A stretch of 64,000 nucleotides of DNA from Herbinix hemicellulosilytica (GCF_002904165.1 NZ_CVTD020000008.1:186001-250000), one strand, 5' to 3'. Shown: positions 7,486 through 16,644, counted from the first letter of the stretch. A program made the numbers and translations. Notes: generated from the letters alone by a model not told the origin.

Positions 7486-9663
7486 ATGAGGAGAGTAGAC
7501 GAAAGAAAAATCAATGATATTTTATCAAAACTGACCCTTGAAGAAAAAATTGCCATGATTCACGGGGACGGTCTTTTTGAAACCAAAGGAGTACCAAGAC
7601 TTGATATTCCTCCTTTAAGGACTTCTGACGGTCCTATGGGAGTACGGAAGGAATTTGCAAGAGACTGTTGGATAAATATCTGTTCAACCGACGATTATGT
7701 ATCTTATCTTCCCAGTAACAGCGCCCTGGCTTCCACATGGAACAGGGAACTTGCCTATAAAACGGGACAAGTTCTGGGGGCTGAGGCCAGAGGCAGGGGA
7801 AAAGATGTTATTCTGGCACCGGGAATTAATATAAAAAGAAGCCCTTTATGCGGAAGAAATTTCGAATACATGAGTGAAGACCCCAGACTGGTGGAAGAAA
7901 TGGTGGTTCCTTTAATACAGGGAATTCAGGAAAATGACGTTGCTGCCTGCGTAAAACATTTTGCGGCCAATAATCAGGAAACCAACCGCCTGTCGGTGGA
8001 TACTTATATGGATGAAAGAACCTTAAGAGAAATATATCTTCCCGGATTTAAAGCAGCCATATTTAAAGGAGAAAGCTATACCATCATGGGAGCTTACAAC
8101 CGCTTATACGGGGAGTTCTGTTCTCACAGCAAATATCTTCTTACTAAAATTCTCAGGGAAGAATGGGGTTATGACGGAGCGGTAATATCCGACTGGGGTG
8201 CCGTCCATGATACAAAAGAAGCGGCAGAATCGGATCTGGATGTAGAAATGTCGATCGGGCCGGACTTTGATAACTACTATATGGCAAATCCTTTGCTTGA
8301 AGCGGTAAGAAACGGTGAAATCAAAGAAGAATATATTGATAAAAAGGTACGCAATATTTTAAGGACTATGTTCAGGCTTAAGATGTTGGGAGAAGAAAGA
8401 AAAGACCGCAAAGCAGGAACTTATAATGCGCCAGAACACCGGGAAATGATTCTTAAATGTGCCGAAGAGTCGATAATTCTACTTAAAAATGAGGAAAATA
8501 TTTTGCCTCTTGATAAATCTAAGGTAAAAACCCTTGCCGTTATAGGGCAGAATGCGGAGCGTTTGCATGCCGGCGGCGGCGGAAGTGCTGAAATTAAAGC
8601 CCTGTATGAAATTTCACCTTTACTGGGTTTAAAAATGCATCTGGGAGGAAATGCGGAAATTAAGTATGCCAAGGGTTATTATGTTCCACCAAAAGAAGAA
8701 AAGAAGTTAAACTGGCAGCAGGACAGCCTTGATATAAACAAGGAAGATGAAGCCTTAAGGTCGGGACATAACGACGAAGAAACTGTAAGACTGCAGGAAG
8801 AGCTGCTTAAAGAAGCCGTCGAACTGGCAAAAGAAAACGAAAATGTAATAATATTTGCAGGTCTTGACCATGAATATGATGTGGAAGGAAAAGACCGGGA
8901 TGATTTGAAACTGCCTTACGGACAGGACAGGCTTATTAAGGAAGTACTTAAGGTAAACCCTAACGCAATTGTGGTTGTCATAGCCGGATCTCCGGTGGAA
9001 ATGAGAACCTGGGCGGACGATGCCAAGACAATCCTTTGGAGTTATTATGCCGGAATGGAAGGCGGAAGAGCCTTGGCTAAGGTTATATTCGGCGATGTTA
9101 ATCCTTCCGGGAAGCTTGCCGAGTCATTTCCCAGAAAACTTACAGACTGCCCTGCCCACAGCTTGGGTGAATTCGGGGATTACGAAAAGATTACCTATAA
9201 CGAGGGTGTATTTGTCGGATACAGATATTATGACACCCATAATATCGATGTGGAATTTCCGTTTGGACACGGCCTGTCGTACACTACATTTGAGTACAGT
9301 AACTTAAAGGTCAGTGTGGATGAAACAGGTAGTGATGATGTAACCGTTAAAATCCAACTGGATGTTAAAAATACCGGAAAAGTTGCCGGAGCCGAAACAG
9401 TCCAGGTTTATGTGGCAGACCCCGTATCTAAAGTGGAAAGACCCGTACACGAATTAAAGGGATTTGAAAAAGTTCATCTTAAACCCATGGAAATTAAGAC
9501 AGTTACAATATGCCTTCATAAGGATTCTTTTGGCTTTTATGATGTAAACGAACATTGCTTTGTTGCAGAACCTGGAGAGTTTGAGATTCAGGTCGGCGCA
9601 TCTTCAAGGGATATAAGGATGAAAGAAAAAATAAGCCTTTCAAGAAAGTATATGTATTCATAA
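7486..9663 (+). CDS. Beta-glucosidase/beta-xylosidase, glycoside hydrolase family 3
   Basis: A 725-residue intracellular GH3 enzyme with three parts. The N-terminal barrel carries KHFAANNQET and the nucleophile Asp236 in GAVISDWGAVHDT. The alpha/beta sandwich domain has EYDVEGKDRDDLKLP, where the glutamate is the expected acid/base. The C-terminal fibronectin III-like domain runs from about residue 600. Length and domain order match clostridial BglB-type enzymes. No signal peptide. It starts 155 bases after yicI with its own ribosome binding site (GGAGAAAGG) and no terminator between them, so co-transcription is likely. Specificity (glucosidase or xylosidase) cannot be told from sequence; the yicI context favours xyloglucan or cello-oligosaccharide breakdown. 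Confidence 0.9.
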   Translation: MRRVDERKINDILSKLTLEEKIAMIHGDGLFETKGVPRLDIPPLRTSDGPMGVRKEFARDCWINICSTDDYVSYLPSNSALASTWNRELAYKTGQVLGAEARGRGKDVILAPGINIKRSPLCGRNFEYMSEDPRLVEEMVVPLIQGIQENDVAACVKHFAANNQETNRLSVDTYMDERTLREIYLPGFKAAIFKGESYTIMGAYNRLYGEFCSHSKYLLTKILREEWGYDGAVISDWGAVHDTKEAAESDLDVEMSIGPDFDNYYMANPLLEAVRNGEIKEEYIDKKVRNILRTMFRLKMLGEERKDRKAGTYNAPEHREMILKCAEESIILLKNEENILPLDKSKVKTLAVIGQNAERLHAGGGGSAEIKALYEISPLLGLKMHLGGNAEIKYAKGYYVPPKEEKKLNWQQDSLDINKEDEALRSGHNDEETVRLQEELLKEAVELAKENENVIIFAGLDHEYDVEGKDRDDLKLPYGQDRLIKEVLKVNPNAIVVVIAGSPVEMRTWADDAKTILWSYYAGMEGGRALAKVIFGDVNPSGKLAESFPRKLTDCPAHSLGEFGDYEKITYNEGVFVGYRYYDTHNIDVEFPFGHGLSYTTFEYSNLKVSVDETGSDDVTVKIQLDVKNTGKVAGAETVQVYVADPVSKVERPVHELKGFEKVHLKPMEIKTVTICLHKDSFGFYDVNEHCFVAEPGEFEIQVGASSRDIRMKEKISLSRKYMYS

Positions 9664-9750
9664 TTAATTACTCAGGATTTATTTATAATTAACTAACAAA
9701 GAAATAAATTCCAACCAGAAAGTAAAGAAGATACTTATACTTAACATATA

Positions 9751-9820
9751 CACCGCCCAGGTTGGCGAACATCTGACGGTAAATTTATCGGTTGATGTTT
9801 GTAAATCTCGGCGGTGTTTT
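9751..9820 (+). terminator. Branched-stem terminator after the GH3 gene
   Basis: CACCGCC (9751-9757) pairs with GGCGGTG (9810-9816), and inside it GAACATC (9767-9773) pairs with GATGTTT (9793-9799). A TTTT tract follows. The remaining bases up to 9976 hold no gene that I can support and probably carry the promoter of the next operon. Confidence 0.68.
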
Positions 9821-9976
9821 ATTATGTCTTACACAATTTTGAACCGGTACCTGTTACCAAACTCTTTCTTGAATAATTAAATAGTGTTATAATATTCACA
9901 GCAGGGAACAATATAAGCAGTATAAATATTCACCAAAGTTTCTTAGGTCGGTAATAACACCGAACAGGAGGATTTT

Positions 9977-10918
9977 ATGGCTATAAACAAAGCCATGAAA
10001 ATGGCATTAAAAGCCTTATCCTATACCGATTTGGATATAAAAAAGAATTATAAATTCCATCGGCAACTTAAAACTGCCACTCATCCATTTTTAAAAACCC
10101 GGTATAAGATATGGGATCATAAAATTGAAAAAGATAATCATGAAATTCCTGTGAGGCTGTTTTTTCCGAAAAAATACCGGGAAGGTAAGCCAAAACGTAT
10201 ATTGATTTTTTTTCACGGAGGAGGATGGGTGACAGGAAATATAGACAGTTACAGTAATGTCTGTGCCAATATGGCAGATCAAACCGGGGCGGTCGTGGTT
10301 TCGGTCGATTATCGTCTGGCACCGGAACACCGCTTCCCAAGCGGACTTGAAGATTGCTATACGGCTACCCGGGAAATTTTTAAAAATGCAGATTATTTTA
10401 GTACGGATAAAGAAAATATTATACTAATCGGAGACAGTGCCGGTGGAAATCTGGCTGCGGCGGTATCGCTTCTTGCAAGAGACAGGGGAGAATTTAAGAT
10501 ATCAAAGCAAATTCTTATATATCCTGCAACCCATAACGACCACAGCGACGAAACAGGTTTCCCTTCCATACGGAAGTTCGGCAGGGATTATCTGCTTACT
10601 TCCAAAAGAATCAGGGATTACATGGATTTGTATATAAGTTCCGAAAATGATTTGAAAAATCCGTATCTGGCCCCGCTTTTGGCAGAGGATTTATCAAACC
10701 AGCCAGATACTTTAATTATAACGGCTGAATATGATCCTTTGCGGGATGAAGGGGAGGCTTACGGGGAAAAACTGCGTAAACACGGAAATAAAGTTTATAT
10801 ATACCGTATGAAAAACGCACTTCACGGATTTATATCTCTTCCGAAACATTTTGTCCATGTAAAGAGAACTTATGAGATTATCAATAAATTTCTGGACAAC
10901 GAATTATTTATTCAATAA
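9977..10918 (+). CDS. Alpha/beta hydrolase, hormone-sensitive lipase (HSL) family
   Basis: A 313-residue carboxylesterase-like protein. It shows the HSL hallmark HGGGW (residues 80-84) for the oxyanion hole, the nucleophile elbow GDSAGG with Ser154, an Asp in AEYDPLRDEGE, and a His in NALHGFI, so the triad is intact. There is no signal peptide. ATG 9977 is preceded by CAGGAGG. It opens a three-gene set with a condensation/acyltransferase-like protein (52 bases downstream) and a zinc-ribbon membrane protein. Together these suggest making or breaking an ester or acyl lipid (inference). Confidence 0.85.
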   Translation: MAINKAMKMALKALSYTDLDIKKNYKFHRQLKTATHPFLKTRYKIWDHKIEKDNHEIPVRLFFPKKYREGKPKRILIFFHGGGWVTGNIDSYSNVCANMADQTGAVVVSVDYRLAPEHRFPSGLEDCYTATREIFKNADYFSTDKENIILIGDSAGGNLAAAVSLLARDRGEFKISKQILIYPATHNDHSDETGFPSIRKFGRDYLLTSKRIRDYMDLYISSENDLKNPYLAPLLAEDLSNQPDTLIITAEYDPLRDEGEAYGEKLRKHGNKVYIYRMKNALHGFISLPKHFVHVKRTYEIINKFLDNELFIQ

Positions 10919-10969
10919 ATTACAGATAAAATAATTTTCATATTATTTATTAAAAGGGGAAGTTTTGAT

Positions 10970-12238
10970 ATGACCGCAAAAAAGCCTGTAGAGTGGTCAA
11001 AACTTGATAATGCAGCTAAAATATTTCCTCCTACAAGTAACGAAAAAGATACTAAGGTATTTCGTTTTGTCTGCGAGCTTAAGGGTGAAATAGATCCTGA
11101 TATTCTTCAGGAAGCTTTAGATAAGACCATGCCTCTTTTTCCTTTCTATAAAACTGTCTTAAGGAGAGGCTTTTTTTGGTATTATTTTGAAAATACGGAT
11201 CTAACGCCAAAGGTTTCGGAGGAATACAAACTTCCATGCAGCAGGCTTTATTATCCGAACAGAAGGAATTTGCTTTTTGAGGTTACTTATTATAAAAACA
11301 GAATTAATCTGGAAGTGTTTCATGCTCTTACGGACGGAACCGGGGCACTGGCATTTTTAAAAACCTTGCTTTATTTTTATATTACCGTCCGTTATAAAGA
11401 TGATTTTAAAAAAGGGCTTCCGGTTTTGGATTACGATGCGTCTCTTACGCAAAAGATGGACGACAGTTTTCTAAAGCATTATACCAGCAATCGCATACCT
11501 AAAAAAGTAAAAATCACCAAAGCATACCGGATACAGGGAAGAAGGTACATGGATAACCGGATTAAGGTTATCGAAGGTGTAATGCCTGTTAAGGATGTCC
11601 TAAATCTAGCCCATAAATACGACACTACTCTTACGGTATATCTTACGGCCCTTTTTATCAAAGCTATTTATGAAGAAATGCCTGCAAGAAGCAGAAAATA
11701 TCCTGTTATACTGTCTGTTCCGGTAAACTTGCGGACATATTTTCCGTCTGTTACGGCCAGGAATTTTTTTGCCACTATCAATGTCAGTTACAATTTCAGT
11801 ACCTTAGGTGACAGTTTAGATGATATAATAAATGAGGTAAAAGAATGCTTTAAGCGGGAACTTACACAGGAAAAACTGCAGGAACATATGAACAAGCTGT
11901 CGGCTCTTGAACACAATGCCTTTATGAGAATGGTTCCTTTGGCGATTAAAGATATAGTACTTAAGTTTGCGAATTGGCTTAATGACAGGCAGATTACAGC
12001 GACTCTATCAAATATCGGTAAAATAACCGTAAGCCCGCAGCTTGCACCGTATATTAAGATGTTTAACTGCTTTACCAGTGCTAAAAGGCCTCAGATAGCC
12101 TTGTGTTCATTTGGAGATAATCTGGTAATCAGTTTTTCATCTCCTTTTAGTGGAACGGACATCCAGAAGAATTTTTTCAGGTTTCTTACCCTTGAAAATG
12201 TGCCTGTTGTCATTTCCACAAATATAAGGGAGTTATAA
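10970..12238 (+). CDS. Condensation-domain/alcohol acetyltransferase-like acyltransferase
   Basis: A 422-residue soluble protein of the CoA-dependent acyltransferase/condensation superfamily. The catalytic signature HxxxDG is present as FHALTDGTGA (His118, Asp122, Gly123). An N-terminal arm like that of condensation domains (LDNAAKIFPPTSN) and a late segment NIGKITVSP followed by QIALCSFGDNLVISFSSPF agree with the family fold. It resembles proteins annotated as alcohol acetyltransferase, but no substrate can be read from it. It lies between an HSL hydrolase and a DUF6320-like membrane protein, with good ribosome binding sites and short gaps, so I take the three as one operon. Confidence 0.72.
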   Translation: MTAKKPVEWSKLDNAAKIFPPTSNEKDTKVFRFVCELKGEIDPDILQEALDKTMPLFPFYKTVLRRGFFWYYFENTDLTPKVSEEYKLPCSRLYYPNRRNLLFEVTYYKNRINLEVFHALTDGTGALAFLKTLLYFYITVRYKDDFKKGLPVLDYDASLTQKMDDSFLKHYTSNRIPKKVKITKAYRIQGRRYMDNRIKVIEGVMPVKDVLNLAHKYDTTLTVYLTALFIKAIYEEMPARSRKYPVILSVPVNLRTYFPSVTARNFFATINVSYNFSTLGDSLDDIINEVKECFKRELTQEKLQEHMNKLSALEHNAFMRMVPLAIKDIVLKFANWLNDRQITATLSNIGKITVSPQLAPYIKMFNCFTSAKRPQIALCSFGDNLVISFSSPFSGTDIQKNFFRFLTLENVPVVISTNIREL

Positions 12239-12260
12239 AGTCCGAGTTTGGAGGAAAGTT

Positions 12261-12926
12261 ATGCAGTACTGCAACCATTGCAAGGTAAAGGTAAAAGGTG
12301 CCCACAGCATCTGTCCCTTATGCTCAGGTATATTGGAAGGAAAGGGAGATTATAAGGAAGATGTGTTTCCCTTTATACCTACCATATATCAGGAGTTTAA
12401 CCTTTTTATAAGAGTCCTGGTATTGATATCAATTATAGCGGTTGTAGCAAGTTTTTCCGTTAATATAATATTTACCAAAGAATCCCGATGGTCGCTGTTA
12501 GTAGCGGCGGGAATTGCGTGCATGTGGATTAGCCTTTTCTTTATAATCAGGAAGAAAAACAATATAGGTAAGACAATTTTATGGCAGGTAGGTATAATCA
12601 GCATACTGTCGGTCATATGGGATAAGTCCATGGGTTTTATAGGGTGGTCCATTGACTATGTAATACCTGCTGTTTGCGTCCTGGCTATGATAGTAATGGC
12701 TATCGGGGCAAAGATACTTAAAATCGGTGTCAGGGACTTAATAGTTTATCTTTTAATTGACGCCGTATTCGGCTTTATTCCGCTTATCTTTATAATATTT
12801 GGCTGGCTTAAGGTTATATATCCTTCCGTTATCTGCGTAGCGGCAAGTATAATTTCGCTTTCTGCCCTGATTTTATTTGAAGGGGATAACATGAAAAACG
12901 AGTTAAAAAAAAGAATGCATATTTAA
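12261..12926 (+). CDS. Zinc-ribbon membrane protein (DUF6320-like)
   Basis: A 221-residue protein beginning with a four-cysteine zinc ribbon (C4-x2-C7 and C18-x2-C21, with CPLC at 18-21). About six hydrophobic segments follow, between residues ~48 and ~210. A cytoplasmic zinc ribbon followed by a membrane domain is what I associate with DUF6320 proteins of Lachnospiraceae. It starts 22 bases after the acyltransferase gene with GGAGG, so it is part of that operon and might anchor or regulate the two soluble enzymes (inference). No biochemical role is known to me. Confidence 0.7.
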   Translation: MQYCNHCKVKVKGAHSICPLCSGILEGKGDYKEDVFPFIPTIYQEFNLFIRVLVLISIIAVVASFSVNIIFTKESRWSLLVAAGIACMWISLFFIIRKKNNIGKTILWQVGIISILSVIWDKSMGFIGWSIDYVIPAVCVLAMIVMAIGAKILKIGVRDLIVYLLIDAVFGFIPLIFIIFGWLKVIYPSVICVAASIISLSALILFEGDNMKNELKKRMHI

Positions 12927-13001
12927 TAGGATATATTGGCTTAGTTCAAGTAGGATACGAAAGCTGATATTATAAATAAAGAATAAGGATGGTATGTTGA
13001 T

Positions 13002-13664
13002 ATGAGTACATTTGCTTTAAAAATTATTGCTGTTGTAACTATGCTTATTGATCATGCGGCTGTTGTTTTTATTCCAAGTAACACAATGCTGTACCTAATA
13101 TGCAGAATAATAGGGCGGCTGGCTTTCCCTATATTTGCTTTTTTGCTGGTAGAAGGTTTCTTCCATACGAGAAATGTAAAAAAATATCTGGCAAGACTAG
13201 GGGTATTTGCCTTAATTTCAGAAGTTCCCTTTGATCTGGCATTTTATAATAAATATATGCATTGGGATCATCAAAATATATTCTTTACTTTGTTTCTGGG
13301 ATTAATGGCAATATATCTGATTAATTTTGTAGAAAAGAAATATGTTGCCAAACCGGTATTTGTGAATATAGCAAATGCTTTAATAACAGTAGTCTTTTGT
13401 TTTACTGCAGCTTTAATAAAAGCGGATTACAGAGCAATAGGTATTCTGCTTATAGTGGCATTTTACCTGTTTAGGGGAAACAAACCCCTGCTTATTATAT
13501 CCATGATTATTATAAGCGGAAGTTTGATACAGGCTTTCTATACTCTTTCTTTAATACCAATTTTCTTATATAACGGAAAAAAGGGCAGAAACATAAAATA
13601 TTTCTTTTATGTATTCTACCCCGCTCATTTGCTTATATTGTATTTAATAAAACTCATAGTTTAA
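13002..13664 (+). CDS. TraX-family membrane protein
   Basis: A 220-residue polytopic membrane protein with seven or more hydrophobic segments. The N-terminal pattern LKIIAVVTMLIDHAAVVFIP, then RIIGRLAFPIFAFLLVEG and EVPFDLAF, is typical of the TraX family. TraX acetylates F-pilin in E. coli, while chromosomal relatives in Firmicutes are thought to be membrane acyltransferases of unknown target. No conjugation genes are nearby. It may extend the preceding lipid/acyl operon (75-base gap), but its own ribosome binding site is weak (AAGGATGG). Its last 4 bases overlap the convergent small gene. Confidence 0.83.
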   Translation: MSTFALKIIAVVTMLIDHAAVVFIPSNTMLYLICRIIGRLAFPIFAFLLVEGFFHTRNVKKYLARLGVFALISEVPFDLAFYNKYMHWDHQNIFFTLFLGLMAIYLINFVEKKYVAKPVFVNIANALITVVFCFTAALIKADYRAIGILLIVAFYLFRGNKPLLIISMIIISGSLIQAFYTLSLIPIFLYNGKKGRNIKYFFYVFYPAHLLILYLIKLIV

Positions 13665-13843
13665 ATATCATCGCTGTAATTATCTTTTTCGGGCATATAG
13701 TCATACTGGTCGTGGTCATGTCGAATATCTTCTTTAGTGTTGTCGGGTTTTTCCGGGAAATACATTCGGTTATCCAATTCGGCCACACTCTGAAAGGATG
13801 GGAAACGATAGTAGGTGGGTTTTTTGCTCGGCTCAAAAAGCAT
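13661..13843 (-). CDS. Small acidic, tyrosine-rich protein of 60 residues
   Basis: A short gene with a strong AGGAGG (complement of 13851-13856), 7 bases before ATG at 13843. A TTG at 13849 is a less likely start. The product is hydrophilic, with a basic N-terminal third (FEPSKKPTYYRFPSF) and a very acidic C-terminal third (KEDIRHDHDQYDYMPEKD). No membrane segment, cysteine or signal is visible. It overlaps the convergent TraX gene by 4 bases. I do not recognise a family. The ribosome binding site is the main reason to believe it is translated. Confidence 0.6.
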   Translation of the reverse strand: MLFEPSKKPTYYRFPSFQSVAELDNRMYFPEKPDNTKEDIRHDHDQYDYMPEKDNYSDDI

Positions 13844-13964
13844 CTGCAATCCTCCTCACTTTTAAAACACGGTTGACTTAATGCTATTGTTTGTAATAAA
13901 TAAGATTATATACAAGGAAATTCATTGAATAAAATAAAAAAGAGGGCAGGTCCGAAATTAAGAT

Positions 13965-14459
13965 ATGATTGCATTAAAGATTGAGGAAGTAAAACCTTTT
14001 ATGGCAAAACTTCTTACAAACACCTTATTTGACGATTTTATTTTGAAAGAAATGGAAGTTCAGACCTTTACCAGTTTTCATATTTCCGGTAAATTTTATG
14101 AAAGTTTTTTTTCAAAAGAGGAGTTGGAGGAAAGGGGTAACAGTAATGTATTATGGAAAGATACAAGGGCTATCGCTTTTTCAATAATTCGCGGAAGCAA
14201 AACCCCTCTTTCCATGAAAATAGTTTTCCAGCTTCCTGAAAATTTATCCGAAGATTTGATAAACAGCCTGGGAGGAAAAATCCGTTCGGAAGACGTAGGC
14301 GGCTTATTTATCAATATCCGTTTTGAAAAAAATGAGCTTAATATTATAACCGGAACAGCCATTAAGACTTTCACCATGGATAAGACTCTGGACAGGGAAT
14401 GGGATGACTGGGTAAAAAAATTTTTAAGTGAGCAAGGTATCTGTTTTTTGGAGCAATGA
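13965..14459 (+). CDS. DUF5721-like protein of unknown function
   Basis: A 164-residue soluble protein starting MIALKIEEVKPFMAKLL, with central LWKDTRAIAFSIIRGSKTPL and an FxMDKTLDxEWD ending. This matches my memory of DUF5721, a family seen in Lachnospiraceae with no known role. The visible ribosome binding site is weak and far from the ATG. The gene ends 16 bases before the CIRCE element, so htpG has its own promoter and the two are not an obligate operon. Confidence 0.65.
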   Translation: MIALKIEEVKPFMAKLLTNTLFDDFILKEMEVQTFTSFHISGKFYESFFSKEELEERGNSNVLWKDTRAIAFSIIRGSKTPLSMKIVFQLPENLSEDLINSLGGKIRSEDVGGLFINIRFEKNELNIITGTAIKTFTMDKTLDREWDDWVKKFLSEQGICFLEQ

Positions 14460-14475
14460 TATATAAAAACTATTG

Positions 14476-14502
14476 TTAGCACTCTCGAATAGAGAGTGCT
14501 AA
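14476..14502. promoter_or_regulatory. CIRCE element (HrcA operator) upstream of htpG
   Basis: TTAGCACTC (14476-14484), nine bases, then GAGTGCTAA (14494-14502) is an exact match to the CIRCE consensus TTAGCACTC-N9-GAGTGCTAA. It lies 7 bases upstream of the -35 box of htpG. CIRCE is bound by the heat-shock repressor HrcA, which normally controls groESL and hrcA-grpE-dnaK-dnaJ. Confidence 0.96.
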
Positions 14503-14509
14503 AAATTTC

Positions 14510-14538
14510 TTGACATTTTAAATTTTGCATATTAATAT
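14510..14538 (+). promoter_or_regulatory. Sigma-A promoter of htpG
   Basis: TTGACA (14510-14515) and TAATAT (14533-14538) with a 17-base spacer, directly after the CIRCE element and 36 bases before the htpG start. Confidence 0.82.
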
Positions 14539-14574
14539 AACTGATATAGACCAACAATAGGAAAGGGGATATGT

Positions 14575-16644
14575 ATGAGTACAGAAAGAGGCAGCTTGTC
14601 TATCAGTTCCGAAAATATATTTCCTATTATAAAAAAATGGCTATATTCGGATCGGGATATTTTTGTTCGTGAACTTGTATCTAACGGAGCTGATGCTATT
14701 ACAAAACTTAAAAAACTTGAATTAGTTGGAGAAGCGGAAATTCCGGAAGGTACTCAATATAAAATTACGGTAACGGTAAACCCCGAAGAGAAATCGATTT
14801 GTTTTTCAGATAACGGAATAGGTATGACCGCAGATGAAGTCAGGGAATATATCAATCAGATTGCATATTCGGGGGCAAGAAAATTTATTGAAAAATACAA
14901 GGACAAGGCCAGCGAAGACCAAATTATCGGACATTTCGGACTTGGCTTTTATTCTGCATTTATGGTGGCCGATAAGGTTACGATTAATACCTTATCCTGG
15001 CAAAAGGATGCTGCTCCGGTTTACTGGGAATCCGAGGGCGGTCTTGAATATGAAATGAGAGAAGGCACCAGAACCGAGCGAGGTACGGATGTTACCCTTT
15101 ATCTTAACGAAGACAGCTATGAATTTTGCAATGAATACAGAGTCAGGGAAGTTTTAAATAAATATTGTTCTTTCATGCCTGTTGAAATATATTTGAAAAA
15201 TGCCAACGAACAGGAAAAAAAGGATTCCGACAAATCAAAGGATGAAAAGAAAGAGGACAAGGAGTTAAAGCCGATAAATAATACCAATCCTCTTTGGACA
15301 AAACATCCCAATGACTGTACTGAAGAGGAATACAAGGAGTTTTACAGGGAAGTATTTTACGACTTTAAAGAACCTCTTTTCTGGATTCATCTTAACATGG
15401 ACTACCCGTTTAATTTGAAGGGTATATTATATTTCCCCAAGATAAATACGGAATATGATTCAATAGAGGGAGTCATAAAGTTATACAACAACCAGGTATT
15501 TGTCGCTGATAATATTAAGGAAGTTATACCCGAATTTTTGATGCTTCTTAAAGGAGTATTGGATTGTCCGGATTTACCTCTTAACGTATCCAGAAGTGCC
15601 CTGCAAAATGACGGTTTTGTAAAGAAGATTTCAGATTATATTTCCAAGAAGGTAGCAGATAAACTTTCAGGCATGTATAAGGTGGAAAGGGAAAATTACG
15701 AGAAGTTCTGGGACGATATCAGCCCCTTCATCAAGTTCGGATGCCTTAAAGATGAAAAATTCTTTGATAGAATGAAAGACTTCATTTTGTTTAAAAATCT
15801 TGAGGGCAAATATATTACCCTGGAAGATTATATTGAAAAATCAAAACCGAAAGCAGACGATGCGGACAATAAAGACGATAAAGCGGCAGATGAAAAAGCA
15901 AATAAAGATGATATGGCAACTGCTGATAAAAAAGATTCGTCCGGAGCCGATACCGGGGATGAAGCAAAGAAAGACAGTGACAACAAGAAAGAGGATAAGG
16001 CAGATAAAAAAGACAAAGCCAAAGATGATGAAAAGGTTATCGTATATTATGTGACGGATGAAAAGCAGCAGAGTCAGTATATCAATATGTTCAAAGAAGC
16101 AGGACAGGAAGCGGTAATTCTTCGCCATAATATAGATCAGCCGTTTATTACCCATATGGAATACAGAAATCAGAAAATAAAATTCCAGCGGATTGATGCA
16201 GGCCTTTCCGACAGCTTCCGTGATGAAGTGGAAAAGAAGGACGAAAAGATATTAAAGAAGAATACCGAGGCTATGACCAAGCTGTTCCGCAAGATTTTAG
16301 GCAAGGATAAGCTGGAAGTCAAAGTGGAAAAACTTAAAAATGACAAGATATCCTCAGTTATTACAATGTCGGAGGAAAACCGCAGATTCCAGGACATGAT
16401 GAGAATGTACAATATAGGAGGCAATGACAAGAATCTGTTTGACGACGGCGAAACCCTTATTCTTAATGCCAACCATAAACTTGTTCAGTACATTATTAAT
16501 AACGAAGATTCGGAACATACTCCTATGATATGCGAACAGCTGTATGATCTGGCCTACCTAAGTCACAGGCCGTTAGAACCTGAGGCTATGACAAAGTTCA
16601 TTCAAAGAAGCAATGAAATAATGATGCTGCTTGCAAAATGTTAA
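14575..16644 (+). CDS. htpG: Molecular chaperone HtpG (Hsp90)
   Basis: A 689-residue Hsp90. The ATP-binding N-domain shows SNGADAITKL, DNGIGM and GHFGLGFYSAF. The middle domain has PLFWIHLNMDYPFNLKGILY and the catalytic-loop region LNVSRSALQND, and the C-terminal dimerisation domain follows. E. coli HtpG has 624 residues. The excess is a charged linker near 205-230, between the N and middle domains, and a lysine/aspartate-rich low-complexity insert at about 421-486, inside the middle domain between LEDYIE and VIVYYVTD. The start has AAAGGGG upstream. Regulation is by CIRCE plus a sigma-A promoter. A terminator follows at 16673. Confidence 0.95.
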   Translation: MSTERGSLSISSENIFPIIKKWLYSDRDIFVRELVSNGADAITKLKKLELVGEAEIPEGTQYKITVTVNPEEKSICFSDNGIGMTADEVREYINQIAYSGARKFIEKYKDKASEDQIIGHFGLGFYSAFMVADKVTINTLSWQKDAAPVYWESEGGLEYEMREGTRTERGTDVTLYLNEDSYEFCNEYRVREVLNKYCSFMPVEIYLKNANEQEKKDSDKSKDEKKEDKELKPINNTNPLWTKHPNDCTEEEYKEFYREVFYDFKEPLFWIHLNMDYPFNLKGILYFPKINTEYDSIEGVIKLYNNQVFVADNIKEVIPEFLMLLKGVLDCPDLPLNVSRSALQNDGFVKKISDYISKKVADKLSGMYKVERENYEKFWDDISPFIKFGCLKDEKFFDRMKDFILFKNLEGKYITLEDYIEKSKPKADDADNKDDKAADEKANKDDMATADKKDSSGADTGDEAKKDSDNKKEDKADKKDKAKDDEKVIVYYVTDEKQQSQYINMFKEAGQEAVILRHNIDQPFITHMEYRNQKIKFQRIDAGLSDSFRDEVEKKDEKILKKNTEAMTKLFRKILGKDKLEVKVEKLKNDKISSVITMSEENRRFQDMMRMYNIGGNDKNLFDDGETLILNANHKLVQYIINNEDSEHTPMICEQLYDLAYLSHRPLEPEAMTKFIQRSNEIMMLLAKC

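Noticed and set aside
13661-13849. TTG start at 13849 for the small minus-strand gene
   Set aside because: It would leave only one base between AGGAGG and the start; ATG at 13843 has ideal spacing.
14096-14557. 153-residue frame on the minus strand over DUF5721 and the CIRCE element
   Set aside because: It lies opposite a better gene and runs through the CIRCE and htpG promoter; no ribosome binding site.
15800-16155. Overlapping frames in both directions inside htpG
   Set aside because: They arise from the lysine/aspartate-rich insert, whose A-rich codons leave other frames open.
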